Shown piece after piece: positions 35,094 through 47,578 of a DNA stretch of 64,000 nt. A program made the position numbers and the translations under genes. Each line of letters begins with the position of its first letter. The first letter of the stretch is position 1. Under the pieces are notes generated by a model. That model worked only from the letters and a program-made list of their open reading frames with translations, did no database searches and was not told the origin of the DNA. The stretch spans positions 11,997,818 through 12,061,817 of the forward strand of contig NC_092181.1 in NCBI RefSeq assembly GCF_043641665.1. The letters are read 5' to 3'. This DNA comes from Enoplosus armatus (lineage: Eukaryota; Chordata; Actinopteri; Centrarchiformes; Enoplosidae).

Positions 35094-36956
35094 GAGTGAT
35101 GGTCAGCTAATAATAACAACTCAGGAATAATACCTACAATATAATAAATACAGGGGCAGAAGACAGAAATCCCAGATAGAAAATACACAACATACACAGT
35201 AGCGTAGTCACAGTCAGCATACTCAACAACAACAAGAACAATATGGTGAATTGATCATCAAATACCGTATCAAATACAGTAGCCTGTGCAATAGTGTTTG
35301 AAGCATATGATGCAGACATATAACACAAGGGGCAGAAAAATAGCCTGCAGCAGAAGAGGATAGGAGAGGAGCATAATAACAGTCTGAAGAGGGAAAACAC
35401 TGCATGGGAGAGAGACAAGGAGCACATTCATGCGCAGAAACCAGCCCAATCAAAAGAGCCATTAACAAGCCAATGAGACCAATCACATTTGTCATAGGGC
35501 TCGGTCAAAAGCCAAATCTGGAAGAACGTCCTTTTCATATCACAGTAACTGCACCAACATAAGCTAATTAATGAACAGATTTTTCCCAGATACAGTAGTT
35601 ATTTACTCAAGTTAATCAGATAAAGCTAAACTGAATTTACTGCAACAATCACAGAGCCGACAATGACAGTCTGCCTTTCCTTGTAAGACTAAAATCATCT
35701 GACAGATGGGGGAGCCTCAGGCAGCGATGCATCTGCCTCGTCAGTCACATATTCACCCCAAATCCCAGCAGTGAGACTGAGGTGAAGCTCTATTATTGAC
35801 AAAATGTAAAACTGTACTCAACATTTGTGGTGATGTTTTCACCTTCATCTCAATACTCAGAAACTCTTCCATGAGTGGATAGTAAAGCTGAATACAGCAG
35901 GCTCATGTTCACCAGGCTGGCCAGTCTGTGATACTTTAAAACAAAAGGCTCAAGAGAGAGAATCAATATAATGTTGATGAGACCGGCTCTCTCTGGACAG
36001 AGCCCTCAGGCACTGCTGCTTCATGACATCAAGAGTTTGGGCTTCAGAAAACTGTACAAATCTCCACCTGATTTTCATTTGGTCCGATCTGCTGAGTTTA
36101 AGTTTATGTTGAGGGGACTCCCTACTGTAGATCCACATTTGGATTTAGGCTGATTTTTGTCACAATCCATTCAGGAATTTGTGGTATTAATTTAAAAGAA
36201 TTAATGCAAATTCTACCAATCTCTGCAATGGTTGAAAGAGCTGGCAAATTTGTCTCATCCTTGCAATATTTTGCAAAACAAAGGATCAAACTGCGTACAT
36301 TAGATTACACTAATCATAGCACTTTAATCCAGATTAAATAAAATCAAACCTCTTTTCAGGCAACTGCCAAGCTGTGCATCACTCCCAACAAGTTGCCAAA
36401 TCTGAGAAAACATTTTATCTCAGCTTACACCTTAACTTTAAAATCAATAACAGCCTCCCTCTAGCTGGTCACTTTATTTATGGAGCTTGTTGAAGATGGT
36501 ACTACTTGAGCTGGGAGAAAAAAAAACAACCTGAGAGTTTGGATTTATGCCAAATTAAATAATAAGCCTGCCCACTTCTAGGCTAGCTACCTGCACGGAC
36601 CACTGACTATTACAGGAATTCCCACCCAAGAGCTTGCAGCCATATTAAACCATTAACTGCTTATTAGCAAAATAGCCAATTGTATTTCAACTTTTTAGGC
36701 CACCACTAAAACGGAGATTCTGTTGGGATGGGAATCTGGATTTGTTAGTAAGGATGTCACCAGATTAAACTGATACCTGGTTGATGGGCACAAGTGCAAT
36801 AAAAACATCTAAAGCATCAGTCTGTTAGCGACGACGGTACAAAAGAAGAGACACTTCGGAGACACTTCAGTGCTACAGATTCAGCTGTGTCACGGTGGTC
36901 AGACCACACTGTAAAAGGTGTGAGTCATGCAGGACTACAGCAGAGTGGGACTAAAG

Positions 36957-36985
36957 TCTCTCTCTCTCTCTCTCTCACACTCACA

Positions 36986-37045
<60 letters not shown>
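36957..37045 (+). repeat. Compound (TC)n(AC)n microsatellite
   Basis: In evi5l intron 1; a TC run passes through CACACTCACACTCAC into a long AC run. Confidence 0.97.
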
Positions 37046-37048
<3 letters not shown>

Positions 37049-37399
37049 TAATGGAAGGACATTGTGAAGGTCTCTGACAAAGCAAAACAAGCCAGATTTC
37101 CTGAGCTTGGCTGTTGCTCTGTATATGACAGCAGGCTCGCTCTAATGTCATTGTGTACTTGGGAGAGAAACTGCAGAGGACTGAGAAATAAAGGTTTCAC
37201 TGTCACCTAAGTATATGTGTGTGTGTTGTCATGTATGGGCACAGTTAGTGTGTATACACAGTTTTGTTTACGTTTAATCTCTTGTTGACTGATATTGCCA
37301 TGCACAGCTATGGGATTGTGTGAAGTCTACGCCTGAACGCATCCTATCCGAGCTCTCACTGTCTACAGAAACAGACAGCGCCATTGTTTTGTTCCCTTC

Positions 37400-37408
37400 T
37401 CACACACA

Positions 37409-37499
<91 letters not shown>

Positions 37500-37500
37500 C
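37400..37500 (+). repeat. Long (CA)n microsatellite, about 100 bp
   Basis: In evi5l intron 1; a single CC interruption near 37475. Confidence 0.97.
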
Positions 37501-38450
37501 TCCAGTTATTCAACATGAACCCACGTCCCCTTTGCCCCTCCATGCTTTTAATGTTGCGTCCTTGGTTTGCATGCAAACATTATGGTAGGATGTGTCTGAT
37601 TTACAAAATACTTTTCATTGGTGCAAATAAGCTTTTCGCGGTCACCATCTGGGCTTGGTGATGTTGAGCCTGCCTGGGGCAATTAAAATAAGGAGGGTAA
37701 AAAGAAAGAAAGAAAGAGGCAAATATCCCCTTTGATCTCTTCACAACACCAACCAAGAACAGATGCATCCATATTTTCCTGTCTGCAACATAAGCAGAGA
37801 CACATTACATGCTATCACAGACATTCTGAGGCGTGAATTATTTCCCCAGAGGCCCAAAAAACATTAGAAACACAAAAACGGGGAAACCCTGACCAGCATT
37901 TTATGAAAGAAACACACAAATCAGCAAATTTTTATAGGAATCCCGTCCTCGCTGATGTGTTACCCTCGTCTCCTCCCCCCTCAGCCTACATGTGTGTGTT
38001 GCCCTCAGGGCCTTCCAGCCCAGACATTACAGGCGACCTCTTCGTTAATCTGTAGCTGCTAACCTCGCTGTTGTTCCAACTCATGATCTCATGTTTGGTT
38101 ACTGACACGTGGACTGTTCATTTCCACGCTATTCATCTACTGGACCAACTGTCCTTGTGACTGCTGTTGGGCACTATGTTGCTCAAAGCATCCCATTGTA
38201 AAAGAGAGATGTGTTTTTTTTCTGATATTGCTGCTCAAAGCTCTCTCCCTCGATCTTTTTAAAAGCCATGGTTGCAATCAGTATGACTCGATTAGCTAAA
38301 ACCGATGGAATTAGTCCTCACTGCACTGATGCAGACATATTGACAAGTCTCCACATGTAGTGCGCAAGGGCAATGGTGTGGAAAGTAGATACAAATCAAT
38401 TTGTGTATGATGAAAGCAGGCTTTTAAATGACCTAACAGCATCTGCCTGA

Positions 38451-39362
38451 CTGTGGTGGAAAAATAACCAAGAACATCTACTCAAGTACTGCATTTACAA
38501 TAAGTACAATTTTTAAATACTTTACATGAGTATTTCCATTTTAGGCGACTTTGTACTTCTACTTCACTACATTTCAGAGGGAAAGCAGGATGCGCTAGGC
38601 TTGGAGAATCATTAAGGATCCAAACCACCCGGATAACGGCCTTATTCTTTCTGCTGCGGTTGGCAAGAAGGTACCGGATACACCAGGCCAGCCCTGAGAG
38701 GCTCAGGAAGAGCTTCTACCCTCAGACCACGAGGATCCTAAATGAAGTCACAGCGTTAGACTTAGAGCATTTAAAAGACTATTTTACATTGTACTCCTGT
38801 AGCATTGTTGGACTCACGATGGACAATTTAAGAAAAAAAAAAGCTCTAAATTGATGCAGCAGAACCAAAGATATTCTCATTTTTATTCCTTTCTTCTTCC
38901 TTGTCAAAACCTAGTGCCTACATTACTCACAATGCAACTCGACCACTGACCAGTCGGGGATTCAGGTGTGTTATGCTAGTAGTAGCTAATGTAGCCTTGA
39001 ACTGTTAGCCTCAAGCCGAGGCAAGGAGCTACAGAGGTCTGGTAAGCCCACTTCTTTCTGACTCCACACCTCCAGATTATTTTCATGTTCAAAGTTGTAG
39101 TCTTCAGACCCAACTGAAGATGACTCAAGTGACATCACCTGAGGTAATTTATCAGACACAAAATGCTTTATACAACTTTGTTCGCATATGCAGTAGTACT
39201 CCACAACAGCTGTAAACCAGCTTTGATGTGTAAAATCGGTGGAGTTCCCTTTAAGTTAAATTTTATATGCAGGACTTTTACTTGTTATGGAGTATTTTTC
39301 TATTGTTTTATATTGTACTTTTACTTTTTAAAATGATCAGAGTACTTCTTCCTCCATTGCTG
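38451..39362 (-). mobile_element. MITE family B copy 3, split by a LINE fragment
   Basis: Starts CTGTGGTGGAAAAATAACCA and ends AGTACTTCTTCCTCCATTGC, the reverse complement of the family's two ends. The middle (about 38588-39240) is foreign sequence. Confidence 0.65.
38588..38830 (+). mobile_element. Degraded LINE reverse-transcriptase C-terminal fragment
   Basis: Translates to pieces such as RRYRIHQASPERLRKSFYPQ, resembling the arginine-rich C-terminus of fish LINE ORF2 proteins (RYRSIRARTxRLKNSFFPQ type). It interrupts a MITE copy (38451-39362) in evi5l intron 1. Confidence 0.5.
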
Positions 39363-40924
39363 CCAGTAATTCTACAGTGAATGTGACTGTGTGCTGATGG
39401 CACAGTGGTTGATGTTCATGGCTCTGTGTACTGGGAACAGCTACCTATTAACCCTGAGAACATCAGCCTTCCAGCGTCATCATTACAGTAACGACAGCAG
39501 CCTGTTCTTCAAACAGCCCTCATGCACCAACAGCACTGTATAGATTATTGAGATGTAATTGGTAACTCTCTTACGTTCCTGCCATGCAGCATGTTTTCCG
39601 GGATTTGTCCAATAGGAACTTAGTGTGACATTGAGCCTGAATGAGGAGGAGACATTGACGACAAATGTTTTTCCCCAAATCCACTGACCACATTCACTTT
39701 ATATGACTAATGTTTTCCTGCTCTAAATTTAGTTAGTATGCCTCTCCAGATGATTTGGCTCCCATGAGAGCCACTGTGAGAGGAAATTGTCTAGAACTAG
39801 CCATCCCCGCAACCCATCAATTACTTGACTATTTTGCTCTTTTCTACCACTTAACGGTCAGTGCGTTAGTGCTTGTATTGCTCAGATTATTTAATATCTT
39901 ATAGCTAAAAAATGCATGTCAAAACAGGCTGCAACATCTACTAATCACTCACTAATCTCAAAACTGGATTACATGAGCGTGCCATGGAGGGTAGCTGCTA
40001 CAGACTGGGTGCTACCACAGGCACATAGCCACGGCTTAATGTGACGCTAAAGCAATGACTGACATTAGTTTTCCCGCTGCATTCATTTTTATTAACTTTT
40101 TGTTTCATACTTTCCCAGCGGCGCTGTCACAAACACTGATCACTAGCCGAGCTGCTGCTTAATCACCCGTTCTGATTACAAACATCTGTTGTTCGCCGTA
40201 GAAATGGAAGGAAACAGTCAAACACTACGAATCCACTTCTTAAAAATCTGATTCATTCGATGATTTTATTTTTTTTTGCAAGCTTGTTTTCAAAACAACC
40301 TTAAGTCTCCTGGGGAAATGAGGAAGCTAATCAAACTGTCCTGTTTGTGAGATGATCTGGGCATGTGTTCACAGAGAGCTTGGATCAGTTTGAATTTGAA
40401 ACCAGAAAAATCTAAAGATGTAAAACACAATTTATGGTCTTCATTCATTCTGGCATCTATGAGTAGGAAAGCAATCCTCCTCTGTAAATAAACCAATCTG
40501 AAGACATTTCGGAGCCACCTAAAAAGCTTTTAATTTTCTTGCTGTTTACTCCAAAGCACCGGCGCGCACTGACGTCCCATTAGCTGACAGGACACATCAT
40601 GTTACAGATTGATACAAAAGAACCATCATCAACAGCCCGATGTTACGACACGTTTCAAAACGCCTCGGTCTCTCACTCAGTGACACGTCTGTGTTGTTAA
40701 TCATACTCCCACAGATTCACCCTGCAGTAAATCATTCCCTCGTGTTCATTTTTAAACAATAACAATGCCTTGACTTAGCAGATGAAATGCTCGCTACAGA
40801 GCGGCCGCACGTTTGTATCTGACTGCTTCAGAAATCATAGTAATTAAAGACATAAGCATGTTAGCAATGCTTATGAAACATTTGTCGTCACTGTTAAGTA
40901 ATAGCCACTCAGTTTACCAAAGGA

Positions 40925-41216
40925 CAGTGGTGGATTGTAACTTCGTACGTTTACTTAAGTAGTATATCCATTTCACGCCATTTCAGAAGGAAATATTGTA
41001 TATTTACATTTATCTGATAGCTGCAGTTACTGGTTACTTTTCAGATTAAGATTATAAATAAAAAAAAACATTTGGTAATCTTATAAAATACAATGCATTG
41101 TTAAAGTTTAAACCAGTGGTTCCAAACCTTTTACATTGTGACCCCTTTAAAATTCAGTGTCTAGTTGGGGCTCGTTGTCACGTTTCAGATGTAAGGAGTA
41201 CTTCTTCCTCCGCTGC
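40925..41216 (-). mobile_element. MITE family B copy 4
   Basis: CAGTGGTGGATTGTAACTTC at one end and GGAGTACTTCTTCCTCCGCT at the other. The interior shares the CAGTGGTTCCAAACC and GTGACCCC phrases with copy 1 in reverse. Confidence 0.65.
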
Positions 41217-41829
41217 CTAAAGAAACAAGGTTGGCAAGGACACCGATCAAATAACTATCGAAAGAGGTGAACGAACAGAAAAGAGGGAAATATTCATAGT
41301 TCCTCTGCAGCATTTATAATGCTGTGCATATTTCTGCCTCATTATCATAATTTGCATGTTGGTATAAATCCAACATGCAGCAGTCTGAAAACGAGATCAC
41401 AATTCAGTCGGTGTAAAATCTGCAGGGCGACACAGATCCAGTTAAAAATCTGCGGCCTACCAGAACAATAGAGCAGAGAGAGGAGAGCTGTGCAGGAGCT
41501 GCAGTTGTAGTGAGCCTGAACCGCGGCAGCCAGGTCATCAAGCTGCTCTCTGTTTCCATGTGTCAGCAGAGGAGATGAAGTGCAGTGCCGAGCACACAGG
41601 CCAGGCCGGCTCCGAGACAGCCAACCAGCATGCCAGCCAGTGAGACGAGCATAAGCCGGGACACATGATACTGATATTTTCGTTTTAAAAATCAAACCTT
41701 TTAAACAGTAAAAACTTTACTTTGACCACCGTTTGTGTGGATGGGGCTGCTATTTAGCAAACACTGACACATTTGACGCAGATGAGAAAGAAAAGGCATG
41801 ACCCTCCAACTGAGACGCTCAGTATTTTA

Positions 41830-42070
41830 GAGCTGAAAGTTGATTAATTGATCAAAAGAAAATTAATTGGCAACTATGTTGATTGAACTGGTTCCAGCTT
41901 CTCAAATGTGAATATTTTCTGGTATTCTGTGATAGTAAATTGGATATGATTGGGTTTTGGACCGCACAAAACAAGACATTTGAAGATGTCACGTTGGGCT
42001 TGACACGCTTAACTGAGAAAATAATTAGCAGATTAATCGATAGTTGTTTATCAAGGGACCAATCTAATGA
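41830..42070 (-). repeat. Interspersed repeat family C, copy 2
   Basis: Reverse orientation: GGTTCCAGCTTCTCAAATGT, ACAAAACAAGACATTTGAAG and TTAATCGATAGTTGTT match copy 1 in reverse complement. Confidence 0.55.
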
Positions 42071-44250
42071 TTCATAGACTGTACCCAATTCAAACAGCCA
42101 GCCACCACTAGGAAAAACATCTCCATTTACCTCATCACTTCACAAAGATTACATTTAACACTATGAGGAAAAGTTTCAGTAACAATATGAGACTGAATCT
42201 TTTATCTTTGAGATACAGTAGCTGATGTGTTCAACATTGCCTTGAAGCTGTAAAAACCGAGTTGCATACAAATAAGATGTTGAGCATATGTAATAACAGC
42301 TCTCCCTGTGATAATGATTGCCTTCTGCAGTTACAAATGCAAGTCATAATGCTCTTCTTTGATTATTCATCTCAGGTTTTCTTGCTATATTAAGCCACCA
42401 GTGGAGTGGATCTGTTAGATCTCAGGAAAAAGGCATAGCTTCACCCTAATTTGCACAATCTATAAAAGGCTAATCTTGTTTTAGGCATGAGGGAAATCAA
42501 TCGGTCCATCCTCGTTATGACCTGGACATGTGGCTCCTGTTTGTCCTCTTCTACAACCAAACACAGGAGCAGACAATAATAAACCTGGACAGCAGCAGGT
42601 AGGGACAGTACAGGGAAAAGGATGCAAGATGATATCCCTCCTCCTGTTCTTGCTGGAGGCTACACACACACAAGTGTACGCACAACTCACAGACTGTTTA
42701 TCCTGACGATACTGTCCAGAGCCTATTAGCTTACCACTCTCTCACACGGAGGAATAATGTGGCAGCAGCAATGAGTGCAGAGGAAAAGGTTAGCTGGGAT
42801 AAGCTGGGGTGTGCTCGCGTGTCACAAATGTTGTATGCAATCTTTTGTGTGCGCACATGTGATAGTGGGATCAGATAAAGAAGAAGTTTCGAGGCTGGGG
42901 CACTTAAAAACAAGGTCACCGGGATGTGAGAATCAAGATACCTGTTTCCTTCACGGTGAAATGTGTGAGATGCCTTTTGCATGGTGAGTGGATTTCGCAG
43001 ATAAGCCCAAGAGTAATCTCACTGTATCTCATGCGATGATATGGTGAACCCATTACTCAGTGGTACATGTCCTTAGTCATGGGGCATTGAAGCCATAATT
43101 ACAATCAACAGAGTAGGATAATTAATTCCTTGAATAGTCCCCCCCCTCCTGAAATAAAAGATAAGTGGCTGAGGGAGCTCTTCCATTTTGTGACTAGTCA
43201 GCGGTATCCTTAATTCTTCAACATCATATCCCAAAAACTATATCAGTTCTCTACTTTTTATTCCACTTGGGAGGTAAACATGATATGTGCCTGGCCTCGA
43301 TTTAAAGCTTAGAGTCATTTAACTTAGTGGTTTCCAGTCCTGGCCCTCATGGTTTGGAGTAGTGCTGGTTTTCTCTCTTACAAGTCTATTTACCTATGAA
43401 TCAACAGCCGGATTAACAGTCAAGACAGCACTGAAAACCGTTGATTTAAGTGACAATTTTAGCTAAGGGGACTATTGAATGGGCAGGTGTGGACTCAGTG
43501 TCTATGGTGTTCATCAAGGACAGTTCAACAAACATCTGGATGGAGACACACACAGGTGGACATAATAGCCACTTTGCCATCCATCCACTGTTGTTCCAGA
43601 AGAAAACAGCTCTTCATTAAAGACGACAATGACTCCTTCAATCCTTTGTCCTGCAGTTTCATACTTGAAGAGCCAGTAATCCTATTGACCGGGTTGTTTG
43701 GACATGACAGCTCATTATCCCGGCCTGCTGCTGCTGCTTGAAGATGTCTGAACAACAGGCCTACATGCTCTGCAGTCGACTCATGGATAAACATCTGTGG
43801 CCAAAATGACACATCACCCCCCCCTCTCTCTCTCTTTTCGGCACCAAATGTCCCGGCTACCCCACAACAACGCGATTGTGTAACGACGTTAAAAATGAGG
43901 ACGGGACGCTGAGGAGAGACAATATTGTGGACATGGCACAGAGCAACATGCTATGCTTTAGCAATAAAAATGGTTTATAGGCTAATGAATGGGCCGTGTC
44001 TCCGCTGGCATGCTGTACAGTGGAATTTTACACTGAGATAAACGGAGCAGACGGATGAAGCTGCTGTTGACGGGACCAGGACCGACAGTGTTTTGCTATG
44101 TGGGCCTATGTTGCTATGTCAGTGTTCACGTTGAATTTATACAAACTAATAAGGTCGTGGGCCCGTCAATAGGCTCCTCGCGATAACATTGATATTCCAT
44201 TTAAAAATAAACACCTTAAATACACGAATAAAAAAACCCCAAATGCTTAC

Positions 44251-44470
44251 CTGGTCTTCTTTTCCATAATCAGAGCGGTGCGTTTATCGTCGCTCCCACA
44301 CCAGTCCGTCGTAAATGTCAAACGTGTGTTATCGGCTAATTAAAATCTTAATAGACCACCGAGGACAAATACAGAGAGACCGTCCAACGCAGTGCCATCC
44401 TCCTGCCGCTGTTCAACCGGGAGGCAGCGCCGCGTCGCACAGCTGGTCGCGAGCCTCTGCACGCGGAGAG
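44251..44470 (-). other. evi5l: Candidate non-coding first exon and CpG-rich promoter of evi5l
   Basis: On the minus strand this CpG-dense block ends in a consensus donor, CCAG then GTAAGC, with the last exon base at 44251. It is the only CpG-rich stretch upstream of the first coding exon and faces the right way, so it is the likely transcription start. The upstream boundary (about 44470) is a guess. It contains one ATG in strong context (A at -3, G at +4) close to the donor, discussed under findings. Splicing to 32990 is inferred. Confidence 0.5.
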
Positions 44471-45134
44471 GCTCGTGTGTGTGCACTGAATTAGAGGAGA
44501 AAAACCTTTCCGTAGAGATCCGCTAAAATAACCATGACAGCCGCGCGATGTAGCCGATGGTTCAACAGGGATGTGATGTAAACGACAGCATCAATCATTA
44601 CGAGTAAAGTCACACAGAATGGCTGGCGTCCTGTGCCTTCTGGTGAGCACGAGGAGGGGCGCACCAATGAGGTTGCAGAATGGCAGACGATTGGCATGTC
44701 ACGAACCAATGGCCTGCCCAGACTGCGGGATCCCTTTGGAAGGACAACAAAGAGAGCCAATCACTGTAGAGTTTTATTCTGCGGGAAGGCGGGACCCGCA
44801 GGTGTCATACAGCGGTGTCGGCATAAACGGATTTATAGGAGTTTATCTGTGTATAGCAACTAAATTATTAATTATGTGACAAAGCATGTTATATGTAATA
44901 GTTAATAGTCAATCTCTGGTTATGTGATTGATTATACCAAAGCAACCAAATGTAATATTATCATAACTTCAAGCGCTTGTATTCGGCATTGCTATTTTCG
45001 GCTTTATTTCTTTTTTAAACAATGAAAGTCCTATTCTAACTGCATGCTAATTTTTATAGTCATGGATTTTGCCAACAGCCTAAATTAGAAGTACCTGTAC
45101 TGTGTAAACTGACAGAATATGGACAGTCACTGGA

Positions 45135-45803
45135 CAGTGGTGAAGGAAGGGAATGCTCTAATCCTTTAGTTAATACATTGTTGCTATACCACACTGAAAA
45201 AATACCTGCATGGAACATGTTACTGAAGTAAAACTACTAGTAGTATTATCAGCAAAATGTACTTTAAGTGTCAAAAGAAAAAATATATTACATATTAGAT
45301 TAGATTGCATATTATTGCTGATTCATTGATATAAATAGTATATAGCGTTGGGAAGTTAAATCCATACAAATGCATCGTCATTTGTAAGATGATGTTTTGA
45401 ATGTAAATCTTAATTTGAAAAGTAACTAGTAACTATATCTGTCAAATAAATGTAGTGGAGTAAAAAGAACGTTATATTAACGTACATCACCCCTGTCCCC
45501 CCTGCATTACATTAACGCGCCCACCCCCTACTGGACACTTTACCTGGACACTTTACTTTATTCTGGTCACTGCACTGTTTGTTATTTCACTTATTTTTAT
45601 TTTTATTCTTATTTTACCTTTTATATTCTACTTATTTGTTATCGAAACAATAGCACCTTCAGACCATGGCAAATTCCTTGTAATGTATGTTACTTGGCAA
45701 TAAACAGTTTCTGATTCTGATTCTGAGAACAATGTTTCTCTCTAAGTTGTAGTGAAGTAAAAGTGGTATGAAATAAAGTACAAGTAAAAATGTACATAGT
45801 TAC
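45135..45803 (+). mobile_element. MITE family B copy 5, split by a LINE tail
   Basis: CAGTGGTGAAGGAAGGGAAT at the left, GTAGTGGAGTAAAAAGAAC before the 45474-45727 insertion, and AAGTGGTATGAAATAAAGTA after it. Confidence 0.65.
45474..45727 (+). mobile_element. LINE 3' tail inserted in a MITE
   Basis: An unrelated block splits a MITE copy and ends with a poly(A)-signal-like AATAAA and a (TTCTGA)n tail, typical of 5'-truncated LINE insertions. No coding part remains. Confidence 0.6.
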
Positions 45804-47399
45804 ATGAACAAGGTTGTCACACGTACCGTAATAATTGTCAAGATAACGCTGCAGATAACGTGCTGCTGTGGAAAAGCCAGAACTGCTCTCAAACTGAGAT
45901 ACAACAACAGGAGGCTGTAAAAGAGGAGGAACATGGTGGCCACAGAGCAGAAAGAGTGGACAGAACCCATCAATTGAGAAATGTTATCACTTAAGCAAAC
46001 ATACATGATGTTATGAAAATGTATTCAATAATAATCATGCCATTTTAGGAAGGTCACTTAGTTGTACTTAACAAGAGATACTCAATCAGCAACAGACAAT
46101 AGAAAATATCTGGCTAGTAGTGAAACACTGATTTTGTATACTCTCTGCTTGGCCTTATATACAGTAGGCAATCAATGTGAACTGTCTTCTGTGATAAGTG
46201 AAACCCTCTCTGAGCTCTAAGGGAAGGGTTGTATGTAAAACCTCTGTGTAATGGCTGGTAACTCAAAAACTGTTAAATAAAATGTGTTGGACAAAATGAT
46301 GAATGCTCGTCAGACTTAATACTGTTTGTACTTTGTGGCAAAGGGGTAGTGTGTTGCATCAGTGTTCCAAGGTTTAAAGCTCAGACTGGACATGGGTTTC
46401 AAATATCCCTTTTCATTTAGTGTCTTTTTCTCCAAACACATGTCAGGAATTGTTATAGAGCAGAAGAAACCCATGTATGTACCCATGTTGTCTTGTATTC
46501 CACAAGTATCCCAACATGTAGCAGTTTGGAAAGTCATTCTCATCTCCACTTTTTTAGAATTTGCCTGTATTTGAATTGTAAATGGGGGTTTGATCATTTG
46601 TCATTTGGTAAGCAAACATATTTTAATCCAGTTCCCAATGCTGATGCTTTTTACCATAGGCAGACCTTGAGGGATGTTCTCAGCCTTTGTACTGAGGCCC
46701 CATAGAACAAAACATGATCACATTTTCAATCAACACATTTAATGCCATCTGTCATCTGGCCAAATGTATTTACTTTATTGCCATCAAGTGGACAGATTGG
46801 ATACTACAGCTCCCCAGACTCTTGGGCTATTGTGACAATCAAATGCTGCAAATGCTCAATGCTGTATGGAGGATATCAAACAGATACTTATAGATTGACA
46901 ATTTCATATCTTACATGGCCATGGCACAATAATTATGATTCCTCTGTATAATACAGCCCACCATAAGACAAAAGGATCAAATAAATTACCTCAGACGAGA
47001 ATGTTGTTTGTACTGTATCATAAAAACTGCAGGAACAATTTGGTTACTATAAACGTATTAAGATATAAAATATCTGCAGTAATAATAAGGCATAATAATA
47101 TTTCATTAAATGACAGGCCTGACCCCTTTCCCTGACCTCTATGATTCTGACCAATCACAGCCTTGGAAAAGTGGACTGCGTTCCTTCTGAACAGGCGCTG
47201 ATGTCGGAGGAATGATGCCTTCAGGTGTCATCACAAATAACGTAAATATGAATTACAGGCCCTTTCATCGATCGTGTTGTCAATTATGTATACATTTTAT
47301 TTGCTGGAATACGTGACAGCATTACAACTCAAAGCACTGCCCCGCATGATAAGATGTATGAAATAAAACAACAGCATCCATTTTGTTGCTTTCGAGCAA
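45804..47399. other. Gap upstream of ddx39a, no gene seen
   Basis: Overlapping ORFs on both strands at 46316-46705 have no recognisable family. Otherwise AT-rich with nothing to report. Confidence 0.5.
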
Positions 47400-47578
47400 A
47401 AACATCTTAGGACGTTCCAATCACAGCCATTGGTTCACGCCGCATCTAAAGGCTTAGGTTTTTGGAGGTGTTCTTGAACATATCATACGTGTGTGCTTCA
47501 CTCACTGTGCCGTGAATATTTGCTAGCTCGCTTGTATTGCGCACATTGATATCGGCGGAACATAAATATCACCTCAAG
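47400..47578 (+). promoter_or_regulatory. ddx39a: ddx39a promoter and candidate non-coding exon 1
   Basis: A CCAAT box (47417-47421) and an inverted one (47429-47433) lie 12 bp apart, followed by a CpG-containing stretch that ends in CTCAAG|GTAATG with the last exon base at 47578. The start codon begins right at the next acceptor, so an upstream non-coding exon is required and this is the best candidate. The exact start site is unknown. Confidence 0.6.

Larger units (their letters stand above)
32991..44250 (-). other. evi5l: evi5l intron 1
   Basis: About 11.3 kb with four long CA-type microsatellites (34801-37500), family B MITEs (38451-39362, 40925-41216), a LINE fragment and family C repeats. 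A relatively GC-rich block at about 40560-40830 and another at 41440-41660 have no assigned function. No coding exon could be supported. Confidence 0.55.

Noticed and set aside
36957..37500. CRISPR-like repeat array
   Set aside because: Dinucleotide microsatellites without unique spacers, in a vertebrate intron.
41345..41695. 116-codon minus-strand ORF in evi5l intron 1
   Set aside because: No recognisable domain, no convincing splice sites in frame with evi5l; kept only as a GC-richer block.
44491..44760. 89-codon minus-strand ORF upstream of the candidate evi5l exon 1
   Set aside because: No family resemblance, and it is in promoter-like sequence.
46316..46705. Overlapping ORFs on both strands in the evi5l-ddx39a gap
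   Set aside because: The minus-strand peptide looks mildly protein-like, but I recognise no family and see no splice context. A translated search could rescue it.
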